Of a DNA stretch of 64,000 bases, positions 1 through 9,439 are shown one piece after another (within the stretch, counting starts at the first letter, position 1; every line of letters starts with the position of its first letter). A program made the translations under genes and the position numbers. Source of the DNA: Pseudomonas paeninsulae (lineage in GTDB: Bacteria; Pseudomonadota; Gammaproteobacteria; Pseudomonadales; Pseudomonadaceae); contig NZ_CP141799.1 in assembly GCF_035621475.1 (NCBI RefSeq), positions 652,001 through 716,000 on the forward strand. The letters run 5' to 3'. Below the pieces are notes generated by a model. It searched no databases, was not told the origin of the DNA, and worked only from the letters and a program-made list of their open reading frames with translations.

Positions 1-1
1 C

Positions 2-1501
<1,500 letters not shown>

Positions 1502-1680
1502 GTCGTGACCTGGCCCGCTCCTGCAGGTGCGGGTGGCGGATCATCGCGACCTTTCTCGAGCGGATGCGGTTGAATCGTCGCGGCTGAGGTACCGGCCGTG
1601 CAAGAGGCTGCTGTGCTAACCTGCGGCGAGTTTTCCGGAGCCTTGTGTTCGTTCCGAGTAGCTCCAGGTGAGTGCTGGTT

Positions 1681-1736
1681 GTAGGCGCGGCGTCAGCCGC
1701 AAAATTCGCGGATAAATCCCTCCTACGGGCTCGCCA
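1681..1736. repeat. REP-like short palindromic repeat upstream of mpl
   Basis: The segment starts GTAGG and ends CCTAC. It contains a GCGGC/GCCGC stem and a second half of the type CGCGGATAAATCC. This resembles the short extragenic palindromes common in Pseudomonas. It lies 60 bases before mpl, in the 295-base gap after the sigma-54 regulator. Nothing else in that gap was recognised. Confidence 0.55.
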
Positions 1737-1796
1737 TGCGCTTCTGCGATATGGCCTTTCTGACGGCCTTAATTCGTTGGTTTTTCGAGGTTATTC

Positions 1797-3149
1797 ATGC
1801 ATATCCATATTCTCGGTATCTGCGGCACTTTCATGGGCTCGCTGGCCGTGCTGGCCAAGGAGCTGGGGCACCGCGTCACCGGTTCCGACGCCAATGTCTA
1901 CCCGCCGATGAGCACCCAACTCGAAGCCCAGGGCATCGAGCTGACCCAGGGCTACGATCCCGCGCAACTCGATCCGGCGCCGGATCTGGTGGTAATCGGC
2001 AATGCCCTGTCGCGCGGCAATCCAGCGGTTGAATATGTGCTCAACCAAGGCCTGCCTTACGTCAGCGGCCCGCAGTGGCTGGCCGACCATGTGCTGCAAG
2101 GGCGCTGGGTGCTGGCGGTGGCCGGTACCCATGGCAAGACCAGCAGCAGCAGCATGCTGGCCTGGGTGCTGGAGCATGCCGGCATGAGCCCGGGTTTCCT
2201 GATCGGCGGGGTGCCGCAGAACTTCGGCATTTCCGCGCGCCTGGGCGACACGCCGTTCTTCGTGGTCGAGGCCGACGAATACGACAGCGCCTTCTTCGAC
2301 AAGCGCAGCAAGTTCGTCCATTACCGCCCGCGCACCGCGATCCTCAACAACCTGGAGTTCGATCACGCGGATATCTTCCCGGATCTGGCGGCCATCGAGC
2401 GGCAGTTCCATCACCTGGTGCGGACCATTCCCGGTGACGGCCTGATCATCCACCCGGCGGCCGAAGGGGCGCTGCAGCGGGTGATCGAGATGGGCTGCTG
2501 GACGCCGGTGCAGACCACCGGCGCAGGCGGCCAGTGGCAGGCACGTTTGCTCAGCGCCGATGGCGCACGTTTCGAGGTGTGGTTCGACGGCCGGCCCCAA
2601 GGCGTGGTCGATTGGCAGCTGACCGGCCAGCACAACGTGGCCAATGCCCTGGCGGTACTGGCGGCGGCGCGGCATGTCGGCGTGGTGCCGGAACTCGGTA
2701 TCGCCGCGCTCTGCAGTTTTATCAACGCCAAGCGGCGCATGGAAAAGGTTGCCGAAGTCAATGGAGTGACCATCTTCGACGACTTTGCCCACCACCCGAC
2801 GGCGATTGCCACCACCCTCGACGGTCTGCGTAAAAGCATCGGCAATGCCAGGTTGATCGCGGTAATCGAACCACGCTCCAACTCGATGAAACTCGGTGCC
2901 CACCGCGACGGCTTGCCGGGTTCGGTAGCCCAGGCCGATTCGGTGTACTGGTATGCCCCGGCCAGCCTCGGCTGGGATCTGGCCGCGACCGTGGCCTCAT
3001 CGGCAGTGCCGACCCAGGTCTGCGATTCCCTGGAGGCGATCATCCAAGGGGTCAAGGCCGAAGCGGCGCCGGGCACCCAGGTGGTGGTGATGAGCAACGG
3101 TGGTTTCGGCGGCTTGCATGGCAAGCTGGCGGCGGCGCTGGCCTTATAA
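1797..3149 (+). CDS. mpl: UDP-N-acetylmuramate:L-alanyl-gamma-D-glutamyl-meso-diaminopimelate ligase
   Basis: Mpl recycles cell-wall material by joining the imported tripeptide L-Ala-D-Glu-mesoDAP to UDP-MurNAc with ATP in the cytoplasm. At 450 residues it has the normal length. The start MHIHILGICGTFMG is the typical nucleotide-binding N-terminus of Mur ligases. The ATP loop GTHGKTSS is at residues 110-117. The central-domain motif EADEYDSAFFDKRSKF and the late motif DDFAHHPTAI are both present. The gene stands alone after the sigma-54 regulator and is followed by a repeat element and ubiX, an arrangement found in other pseudomonads. Identification is firm. Confidence 0.97.
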   Translation: MHIHILGICGTFMGSLAVLAKELGHRVTGSDANVYPPMSTQLEAQGIELTQGYDPAQLDPAPDLVVIGNALSRGNPAVEYVLNQGLPYVSGPQWLADHVLQGRWVLAVAGTHGKTSSSSMLAWVLEHAGMSPGFLIGGVPQNFGISARLGDTPFFVVEADEYDSAFFDKRSKFVHYRPRTAILNNLEFDHADIFPDLAAIERQFHHLVRTIPGDGLIIHPAAEGALQRVIEMGCWTPVQTTGAGGQWQARLLSADGARFEVWFDGRPQGVVDWQLTGQHNVANALAVLAAARHVGVVPELGIAALCSFINAKRRMEKVAEVNGVTIFDDFAHHPTAIATTLDGLRKSIGNARLIAVIEPRSNSMKLGAHRDGLPGSVAQADSVYWYAPASLGWDLAATVASSAVPTQVCDSLEAIIQGVKAEAAPGTQVVVMSNGGFGGLHGKLAAALAL

Positions 3150-3156
3150 AAAGTGA

Positions 3157-3298
3157 AAATTCGCGCTCAAAGCGTCGTGAGCGCAGATTAGGCAAGGCGA
3201 AAGCTTGCGAGGAAGCGGAGTTTACAAGCGGTAAATGAGCATTCCGAGCAGGCTTTCAACGCAGCATAAGCAAGCGCAACAGCTTTGAGAGTGAATTT
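3157..3298. repeat. Copy 1 of the inverted-repeat element family, between mpl and ubiX
   Basis: The ends are 17-base inverted repeats at 3157-3173 and 3282-3298 that match with two mismatches. The interior carries GGAGTTTAC then GTAAATGAGCATT, the reverse complement of the core seen at 4.3 and 5.9 kb. It begins 8 bases after the mpl stop. Its last base touches the ubiX ATG, so the GAGAG at its right end is the only ribosome-binding-like sequence for ubiX. Confidence 0.7.
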
Positions 3299-3928
3299 AT
3301 GAGCGGTCCCGAACGCATTACCTTGGCCATGACCGGTGCCTCCGGCGCCCAGTACGGCCTGCGCCTGCTCGACTGCCTGGTGCAGGAAGACCGTGAGGTG
3401 CATTTCCTGATTTCCAGGGCCGCGCAGTTGGTGCTGGCCACCGAAACGGACGTGACCCTGCCAGCCAAACCCCAGGCCATGCAGACGTTCTTGAGTGAAT
3501 ACACCGGCGCCGCGCCAGGGCAGATTCGCGTCTACGGCAAGGACGACTGGATGGCCCCGGCGGCCTCCGGCTCGGGCGCGCCCAGCGCCATGGTGGTGGT
3601 GCCGTGCTCGACCGGCACCCTGTCGGCGATTGCCACGGGGGCTTGCAACAACCTGATCGAACGCGCCGCCGATGTGGTGCTCAAGGAACGTCGCCAATTG
3701 ATCCTGGTGCCGCGCGAGGCGCCGTTCTCCAGCATCCACCTGGAGAACATGCTCAAGCTGTCGAACATGGGTGCGGTGATCCTGCCGGCGGCACCGGGCT
3801 TCTATCACCAGCCGCAGACCATCGACGACCTGATCGATTTCGTCGTCGCGCGCATCCTCAATTGCCTGGGCGTGCCCCAGGACATGTTGCCGCGCTGGGG
3901 CGAGCATCATCGGGTGTCGGATGAGTAA
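3299..3928 (+). CDS. ubiX: Flavin prenyltransferase UbiX
   Basis: UbiX attaches a dimethylallyl group to FMN to make prenylated FMN, the cofactor of UbiD-type decarboxylases. It thereby supports ubiquinone synthesis. The 209-residue length fits. The N-terminal flavodoxin-like loop reads [13 protein letters not shown]. The later stretches [32 protein letters not shown] and [19 protein letters not shown] are family hallmarks. The gene overlaps the next one by 8 bases. The start codon abuts a repeat element, so translation signals probably come from that repeat. Confidence 0.97.
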   Translation: MSGPERITLAMTGASGAQYGLRLLDCLVQEDREVHFLISRAAQLVLATETDVTLPAKPQAMQTFLSEYTGAAPGQIRVYGKDDWMAPAASGSGAPSAMVVVPCSTGTLSAIATGACNNLIERAADVVLKERRQLILVPREAPFSSIHLENMLKLSNMGAVILPAAPGFYHQPQTIDDLIDFVVARILNCLGVPQDMLPRWGEHHRVSDE

Positions 3929-4217
3929 CAGAACTGTGCGGATGGCGTGCCTGCTGCTCATCCTGTCGAGCAGCGGTTGCGCCACGGTGCGCACCCTGGA
4001 TGCGGCCAAGTCGGGCGCGCCGGTGATCTATGCGGGCACTCGCCTGGATCTGTATGCGCTGAACAACGGCTGCTGCGCGCAAGAGCGTTTCGGCACCGAG
4101 GCGCCGCCATACCCCGGCCTCGACCTGCCCGCCAGTGCCCTGCTGGACACCCTGTTGCTGCCGTTCTCGCTGGCGACCGAATTGGGCGTGAGCCTGGGCG
4201 TCAGCGGCGGCTTATAG
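3921..4217 (+). CDS. YceK/YidQ-family small lipoprotein
   Basis: This is a 98-residue protein with a signal peptide and the lipobox SSSGC, so it should be anchored in an envelope membrane. After the cysteine it carries the family features: [12 protein letters not shown] near the middle, [22 protein letters not shown] after that, and a short glycine-rich tail. It overlaps the ubiX end and is probably co-transcribed with it. YceK-like proteins have no well-defined biochemical role. The family call rests on the pattern rather than on a search. Confidence 0.8.
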   Translation: MSNRTVRMACLLLILSSSGCATVRTLDAAKSGAPVIYAGTRLDLYALNNGCCAQERFGTEAPPYPGLDLPASALLDTLLLPFSLATELGVSLGVSGGL

Positions 4218-4218
4218 C

Positions 4219-4364
4219 TAGCAGGCCGTTGAAAAACTACTGCACTCGGTTATGCGGCGTTGAAATCAGCCTAAAAATGCTCATTTACAGCACGTAAACT
4301 GCGCTTTTTCGGCTAATTTCGCCTTGCCTAACCTTCGCTCGCTACATTTTTCAACGACCTGCTA
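4219..4364. repeat. Copy 2 of the inverted-repeat element family
   Basis: The ends TAGCAGGCCGTTGAAAAA and TTTTTCAACGACCTGCTA form an 18-base inverted repeat with one mismatch. The core AATGCTCATTTAC-agcac-GTAAACT is shared with the copy at 5823-5967 in the same orientation. The element starts one base after the stop codon of the YceK-like gene. It may act as a terminator for convergent transcription. Confidence 0.75.
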
Positions 4365-4461
4365 GCCGAGTGGCGGCGATAAGGCGTGTTCTGCCGTACG
4401 CTGTTTGGATCAGGCTAAAGGCCGTCTGCACGCGGGGTTGGATGGGCTGTGCGGGCGCGGT

Positions 4462-4833
4462 TTACCAGTGTTTCAGCCAGCGATTCCAGCGGTACAGCGC
4501 ACGGGCGAGCAGGTTGTAGCTCCAGCGTGCCAGCAGCTGCAGGCCGGGAATTTGTAGCAGTCTGCTCAACCACTGCTGGCCAGGGGTGCGCTGGAACAGC
4601 TCGGCAAAGGCGTCCACGCCGATCGCGATGCGCCCGGATTCATCCTTGAGGTAGAGACGCTCACGCACCTGCTCCAGTGGGGTGTCGAGTTCTGCGCAGG
4701 CGCCGGGTTGCTGATCAACGTCGATCCACTCGACCGGGCAACTGCCGTCGGCCTGCATGCGCTGGCGCTGCCCATCGATGCCGGCTTTGCACACCGGGCA
4801 GGCGCTGTTGTAGAAGACTTTGAGCGTGGCCAT
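4462..4833 (-). CDS. DCC-family thiol-disulfide oxidoreductase-like protein (DUF393)
   Basis: The protein has 123 residues starting MATLKVFYNSACPVC. The thioredoxin-like CxxC (SACPVCKAG) lies at the N-terminus, and EWIDVDQQP follows, as in the DCC family. The downstream region includes YLKDESGRIAIGVDAFAELF and a hydrophobic C-terminal part ending in LARALYRWNRWLKHW. Members are thought to be small redox proteins, but their substrates are unknown. The start at 4833 was chosen over longer in-frame options because the CxxC then sits close to the N-terminus. It lies 82 bases downstream of the hydrolase gene on the same strand. Confidence 0.85.
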   Translation of the reverse strand: MATLKVFYNSACPVCKAGIDGQRQRMQADGSCPVEWIDVDQQPGACAELDTPLEQVRERLYLKDESGRIAIGVDAFAELFQRTPGQQWLSRLLQIPGLQLLARWSYNLLARALYRWNRWLKHW

Positions 4834-4915
4834 GGTGGCTCTGCGTGACTGCACTGTGCAGAGCCTGGCACATATCGGCCCATTGGTTTTTTCGGCCAGG
4901 CACGCATGGCCTAGC

Positions 4916-5782
4916 TCAGTCGGCCAGTGCACGGACCTCGGCGACCTTCTGTTCCAGGCCATAGCGGCCTTTGCCATCGCGCACCACCTGACCCATGGCG
5001 GTCTCTGGATCATGGGTGAAGACCAGGCGACCGCCGCGGGCCAGCAGGTCGGCGAGCAGCGCTTGCTTCTCCTCGATCAGGCCCTCGGGGAAGCGGTCGT
5101 AGCCCATGGTGATCGGCAGATGGACCCAGGGTGCGCCGGGGATCAGGTCGCTGGGGAAGAGCACCGGGCCGCCAGGCATGGCCACTTCGGGTAGCAGCAG
5201 CCCGGGGGTATGGCCATCGCTCCAGTGCAGGTGCCAGTCCGGGCCGAGCAGTTGGCACTGTTCGGTTTCCTCCAGCAGCGTCAGGCGCTCGCTGCTTTCC
5301 AGTAGGGTCAGCAGTTCCGGGATATAGGAAGCGCGGTCACGGGCGTGCGGATTGCAGGCGCGCCGCCATTGGCGCTTGCCGGTGACGAAGCGCGCATTGG
5401 GGAACAGCAGGCGTGCCGGTTGATCTTTCTCCCAGGCGGCGAGCAGGCCGCCGGCGTGGTCGAAGTGCAGGTGCGTGAGCACCACGATATCGATGTCGGC
5501 ATCGCACAGGCCCAGCTCGGCCAGGCTGTCGAGCAGCACATGGCGGTCTTCCTGGACGCCGAAGCGCTCTTTCAGCTCCGGGCTGAAGAAGGCGCCGATG
5601 CCGGTTTCCACCAGGATATTGCGCTCGGCTTCCTGCACCAGCAGGGCGCGGCAGCCGAGGTCGATGCGGTTCTGCTCATCGGGCGTCATCCAGCGTTGCC
5701 AGAGGGCCTTGGGCGCGTTGCCGAACATGGCGCCGCCATCGAGTTTCTGGCTGTTGCCGGTGAGGGTGGTCAGGGTGCGCAT
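4916..5782 (-). CDS. Metallo-beta-lactamase-fold hydrolase
   Basis: This 288-residue enzyme carries the dinuclear metal motif [10 protein letters not shown], preceded by [10 protein letters not shown]. The later metal-binding histidine is in [10 protein letters not shown], and the C-terminal histidine is in RLVFTHDPE. The start at 5782 ([17 protein letters not shown]) has a GAGAAG upstream. The overall shape resembles the lactonase/hydrolase branch of the fold, but the substrate cannot be read from sequence. It is paired with the DCC protein, and the two genes are bracketed by direct copies of the repeat element at 4219-4364 and 5823-5967. They may have arrived as a unit. Confidence 0.9.
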   Translation of the reverse strand: MRTLTTLTGNSQKLDGGAMFGNAPKALWQRWMTPDEQNRIDLGCRALLVQEAERNILVETGIGAFFSPELKERFGVQEDRHVLLDSLAELGLCDADIDIVVLTHLHFDHAGGLLAAWEKDQPARLLFPNARFVTGKRQWRRACNPHARDRASYIPELLTLLESSERLTLLEETEQCQLLGPDWHLHWSDGHTPGLLLPEVAMPGGPVLFPSDLIPGAPWVHLPITMGYDRFPEGLIEEKQALLADLLARGGRLVFTHDPETAMGQVVRDGKGRYGLEQKVAEVRALAD

Positions 5783-5822
5783 AGTCTTCTCGTCTGGGTA
5801 TCGGCTAGCGGTGCGCACGGCC

Positions 5823-5967
5823 TAGCAGGCCGTTGAAAAACTACCTGCGTTGGCAATACGGCGTTAAAAACAGGCTCGGAATGCTCATTTACAGCACGTA
5901 AACTCCGCTTCCTCGCCTGCTTTTGCCTTGTCTTGCCTGCCTCGCCTACGTTTTTCAACGGCCTGCT
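5823..5967. repeat. Copy 3 of the inverted-repeat element family
   Basis: This is the best-preserved copy. AGCAGGCCGTTGAAAAA at 5824-5840 and its exact reverse complement at 5951-5967 form perfect 17-base ends. The interior carries AATGCTCATTTAC-agcac-GTAAACTCCGC. It fills most of the 320-base gap between the hydrolase and the acyl-CoA dehydrogenase. Confidence 0.8.
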
Positions 5968-6048
5968 GGGCGGCCCCGCGTACCCTGCGGCTTGAATAAA
6001 AAAACGCGGTGTCTCGTTACCAGCACACCGCGCAAACGCTCAACCATG

Positions 6049-6099
6049 TAGGGCGGGTGCAACCCGCCAAGCTGGCAGTGGCGGGTTGCACCCGCCCTA
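6049..6099. terminator. Perfect 21-bp hairpin downstream of the acyl-CoA dehydrogenase
   Basis: The arms at 6049-6069 and 6079-6099 are exact reverse complements of 21 bases built on TAGGGCGGGTGCAACCCGCC, with a 9-base loop. It lies 3 bases after the dehydrogenase stop (minus strand). Either arm also looks like a REP-type palindrome, so it may be a repeat that serves as a terminator or 3' stabiliser. Confidence 0.7.
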
Positions 6100-6102
6100 G
6101 GC

Positions 6103-7875
6103 TTAGAACTGTTCGGCGCCCAGCCCATACAGCGGCGCGCTGCCGGCGCGGATGCTCGCCTCCAGGCTCAGGGTGCGCGGCAGCAGGCGGGCGAAATAGA
6201 ACGCCGCGGTGGCCAGCTTGCCGCCGTAGAAGGCTTGATCCTCGTCGCGTTTGGCCTCGGCCACTGCCGCCATGCGCGCCCACATGTAGGCGTAGGCGAC
6301 GTAGCCGAACAGGTGCAGGTAATCCACCGAGGCGGCGCCGACCGCGTTGGCATCCGTCTTGGCCTGCTCCAGCAACCAGCCGCTGACGCCTTCCAGGCGC
6401 TCCAGGGCGGTGACCAGCTCGCTGCCATAAGGCGTTTGGTGCTGGTGGGCGAAGTGGCGGACTTCGGCGGCGAACTGGCGCAGCCCGGCGCCGCCGTTGG
6501 CCACGACCTTGCGCCCGAGCAGGTCGAGGGCCTGGATGCCGTTGGTGCCTTCATAGATCTGGGCGATGCGCACGTCGCGGACCAATTGCTCCTGGCCCCA
6601 CTCGCGGATATAGCCGTGGCCGCCGAACACCTGCTGGCCGTGTACGCAGCTTTCCAGGCCGATGTCGGTGAAGAAGGCCTTGGCCAGCGGGGTGAGCAGG
6701 GCGACCAGGGCCGCGGCGTTGTGCTGTTCGTCGGCATCGGCGCCGAACTTGCTCAGGTCGAGCTGCTGGCCGACGTAGCAGGCAAATGCCCGACCGCCCT
6801 CGGTCATGGCCTTCATGCTCAGCAGCATGCGGCGCACGTCGGCGTGCACGATGATCGGGTCGGCGGCCTTGTCCGGCGCGACCTTGCCGGTAGCGGCGCG
6901 GCTCTGCAGGCGATCGCGGGCGTAAGCGGCGGCGGCCTGGTAGGAGGCTTCGGCGCAGCCGATGCCCTGGATGCCGATCGACAACCGCTCGTAGTTCATC
7001 ATGGTGAACATCGCCGCCAGGCCCTTGTTGGCTTCGCCGATCAGGTAACCGCTGGCGCCGTCGAAGTTGATCACGCAGGTACTGGACGCCTTGATCCCCA
7101 TCTTGTGTTCGATCGAACCGCAGCTCACCGCGTTGCGCGCACCCAGGCTGCCGTCGCCGTTGACCATGACTTTCGGCACCAGAAACAGCGAGATACCCTT
7201 GGGTCCGGCCGGCGCGCCCGGCAGCTTGGCCAGGACCAGGTGGATGATGTTCTCGGTGAGGTCCTGCTCGCCGCCGGTGATGAAGATCTTGCTGCCGCTG
7301 ATGCTGTAGCTGCCATCGGCCTGGGGCTCGGCCTTGGTGCGGATGATCCCCAGGTCAGTGCCGGCGTGGGCTTCGGTCAGGCACATGGAGCCGGCCCAGC
7401 GGCCGGCATACATCGGTGGTAAATAGGTGCTTTTCAGTTCTTCGCTGGCATGCGCGTCGATCGCCAGGCAGGCGCCGGAGCTCAGCGCCGAATAGAGGGC
7501 GAAGCTGGAGCCGGCGGCGTAGAGCATTTCCTCGAACTGCACCGCGAGCATCTTGGGCATGCCCATGCCGCCGTAGGCCGGGTTGCCGGACAGGCCGACC
7601 CAGCCGCCTTCGATATAGGTGGCGTAGGCCTGCTTGAAGCCGGCTGGGGTGCGCACCTCGCCGGCGACCCACTGCGCGCCTTCCTCGTCGCCGCTGCGGT
7701 TGAGCGGGGCGATCAGCTGGCCGGTGACCTTGGCCGCCTCTTCGAGAATGGCGTCGGCGGTGTCGCCATCCACGGTCTCGGCCAGGGCTGGCAGGCGTGC
7801 CCACAGGGCTGGCGCGTCGAAGACTTCATGGAGGACGAAACGCAGGTCGCGCAGGGGGGCGTTGTACTCGGGCAT
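6103..7875 (-). CDS. Acyl-CoA dehydrogenase with C-terminal extension (DmdC/FadE-like)
   Basis: This is a 590-residue FAD enzyme expected to introduce an alpha-beta double bond into an acyl-CoA. The N-terminal half-domain is followed by the flavin-contacting segment MCLTEAHAGTDLG. The C-terminal domain holds the catalytic glutamate in QIYEGTNGIQALDLLGRK. The length and extra C-terminal helical domain match the long subclass that includes 3-methylmercaptopropionyl-CoA dehydrogenase. The start at 7875 (MPEYNAPLRDLRF) has GAGGTG upstream. It is the last gene of a minus-strand set with a permease and an acyl-CoA ligase, separated from the permease by a hairpin. The acyl substrate is unknown. Confidence 0.93.
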   Translation of the reverse strand: MPEYNAPLRDLRFVLHEVFDAPALWARLPALAETVDGDTADAILEEAAKVTGQLIAPLNRSGDEEGAQWVAGEVRTPAGFKQAYATYIEGGWVGLSGNPAYGGMGMPKMLAVQFEEMLYAAGSSFALYSALSSGACLAIDAHASEELKSTYLPPMYAGRWAGSMCLTEAHAGTDLGIIRTKAEPQADGSYSISGSKIFITGGEQDLTENIIHLVLAKLPGAPAGPKGISLFLVPKVMVNGDGSLGARNAVSCGSIEHKMGIKASSTCVINFDGASGYLIGEANKGLAAMFTMMNYERLSIGIQGIGCAEASYQAAAAYARDRLQSRAATGKVAPDKAADPIIVHADVRRMLLSMKAMTEGGRAFACYVGQQLDLSKFGADADEQHNAAALVALLTPLAKAFFTDIGLESCVHGQQVFGGHGYIREWGQEQLVRDVRIAQIYEGTNGIQALDLLGRKVVANGGAGLRQFAAEVRHFAHQHQTPYGSELVTALERLEGVSGWLLEQAKTDANAVGAASVDYLHLFGYVAYAYMWARMAAVAEAKRDEDQAFYGGKLATAAFYFARLLPRTLSLEASIRAGSAPLYGLGAEQF

Positions 7876-7895
7876 GGGGCACCTCAAAACAAAGT

Positions 7896-7915
7896 GCCGC
7901 AGGCGAACCTGCGGC
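7896..7915 (-). terminator. UUCG-tetraloop hairpin between permease and acyl-CoA dehydrogenase
   Basis: In the minus-strand transcript the sequence is GCCGCAGG-UUCG-CCUGCGGC followed by ACUUUGUUUUG. This gives a stable 8-bp stem with a UUCG loop and a U-rich tail, the form of an intrinsic terminator or attenuator after the permease gene. Confidence 0.7.
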
Positions 7916-7945
7916 GTGGGCAATGGTGAATAGGGTTATAGCGCG

Positions 7946-9319
7946 TTAGTCGACCTCGGGGGCACCGCTGGTCTTGTCCTTGCTCGAGGCGAACTTGAGC
8001 AGGTGGGTGCGCTCGACCAGGATGTACAGCGCCGCACCGGCGGCCAGGCCCCAACCCGCGCCGTAGACGGCCAGGACCACGCCCATGGTGCCGGCGACGC
8101 CGCGTTCGGTGTTGTTGTTGAGTTGCTCGAAACCGACCATCAAGCAGATATAGCCAGTGAGGATCAGGGTCAGCGACAGGGCGATCGGCAGCACTGGCTG
8201 GAAGAAACTCACCAGCGGCAGGGCGAACAGGGCGATGAAACCGGTGATCCAGAAGGTGCCGGCACCGCTATAGATCGAGTCCATGGCCTTGCGCCCGTAC
8301 TTGTAACGCTCGGCCATGGTCGCCGCCACGGCAGTCCACAGCGGTCCGGCCAGGCCTGGGTAGGGCGCGAAGAAGGCATGCAGGGCGTTGCGCAGGGCGG
8401 TCACCAGGTGCACACGGTCGATGCTGTTCTCGATCACTTCGTCGGTGCGCAGTTCGTCGGCGCGCTGCATCAGCGACTGGCCGACGATGATGTCGCCGAA
8501 GGCGATGATGTAGGCGATAACCGCCGTCGGCACGGCCAGCAGGAACACGTCCAGGCCGGGGAAGCCGACGTTGAACGGCAGGTAGTTCCACATATCGGCG
8601 AAGGCCGGCGCGGTGATGCCGAAGCGCACGTCGGGCATCTTGTATTCACCGACGGCGATGCCGATGAAGATGGCGATCAACATGCCCGGCACCATGCCGT
8701 AGTTGACGATCTTGCGGGCGAAAGGCACGCGCTCGGTGAGGCCCTTGAACGACACCGAGAACATCAGGTACAGGCAGATCAGGCTGCCGAGCACCAGGGA
8801 AATCGGCGTATTGGCCAGGCGTCCGCCGCTGGAGATTTCGCCCATCAGCGCGGCGATGCCGGCGCCGATGATGATCCCGCCTTTCATCGAGTTGGGAATG
8901 ATCTTGACCAGGGTGCTGCCCAGGCGGGTGACGCCGAGCACCAGGAAGATCACGAACACCAGGAACTGCAGGGCGAACAGCGCCTGAATCGCTTCCGGAC
9001 CGGGCTTGAAGTTACCCAGGAACAGCAGCACCACCGGGATACCCGGGGTGATCCAGCCGGGCACGAAAGGCACCCCGAGCAGCGCCGGCAGCATGAAGCC
9101 GATGCCACACACCACCACATAGGCCAGGGCCACGTCGTAGGGCAGGCCGAGGTATTTTTCCAGCAGCGGAATCATCGCCAGGCTGACCACGAACATGATC
9201 AGCGCCTGGAGCATTTCCGCGGTTTCCCAGCGGTAGTGGATAAACGGCAGGCGCACTCGGAAAGGCCCGAAAGACCAGCAGGGTTGCTGTTCGCCATCTT
9301 TGCGTTGGTACAGTTGCAT
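7946..9319 (-). CDS. Multi-pass membrane permease of unknown substrate (SLC23/nucleobase-permease-like)
   Basis: This 457-residue protein is very hydrophobic and has about a dozen predicted membrane spans from residue 36 to 445. Features include a cytosolic N-terminus, the stretch IIPNSMKGGIIIGAGIAALMGEISSGG in the first half, and a loop AFGDIIVGQSLMQRADELRTDEVIENS in the second half. The overall look is of the nucleobase/ascorbate/sulfate transporter fold. That is a judgement by eye, and no specific substrate motif was recognised. The gene lies between an acyl-CoA ligase and an acyl-CoA dehydrogenase, so it may import the carboxylic acid they degrade. It starts 120 bases after the ligase stop. 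Confidence 0.75.
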   Translation of the reverse strand: MQLYQRKDGEQQPCWSFGPFRVRLPFIHYRWETAEMLQALIMFVVSLAMIPLLEKYLGLPYDVALAYVVVCGIGFMLPALLGVPFVPGWITPGIPVVLLFLGNFKPGPEAIQALFALQFLVFVIFLVLGVTRLGSTLVKIIPNSMKGGIIIGAGIAALMGEISSGGRLANTPISLVLGSLICLYLMFSVSFKGLTERVPFARKIVNYGMVPGMLIAIFIGIAVGEYKMPDVRFGITAPAFADMWNYLPFNVGFPGLDVFLLAVPTAVIAYIIAFGDIIVGQSLMQRADELRTDEVIENSIDRVHLVTALRNALHAFFAPYPGLAGPLWTAVAATMAERYKYGRKAMDSIYSGAGTFWITGFIALFALPLVSFFQPVLPIALSLTLILTGYICLMVGFEQLNNNTERGVAGTMGVVLAVYGAGWGLAAGAALYILVERTHLLKFASSKDKTSGAPEVD

Positions 9320-9404
9320 GGGTGCTGCCTCCGTCGGCGCAGCGCCTCGGGGCGCGTGCCGTTTTTTGTTGTTGGGCTTTTTGTTGTTGTGGAAGGGCCA
9401 ACTA

Positions 9405-9431
9405 CCCGCTCGCCCGGCATGGGCGAGCGGG
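9405..9431 (-). terminator. Hairpin after the acyl-CoA ligase gene
   Basis: A perfect 11-bp stem (CCCGCTCGCCC / GGGCGAGCGGG) with a 5-base loop begins 9 bases after the ligase stop on the minus strand. No clear U-tract follows, so it may stabilise the mRNA end or attenuate rather than fully stop transcription into the permease. Confidence 0.6.
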
Positions 9432-9439
9432 TTTATCGA

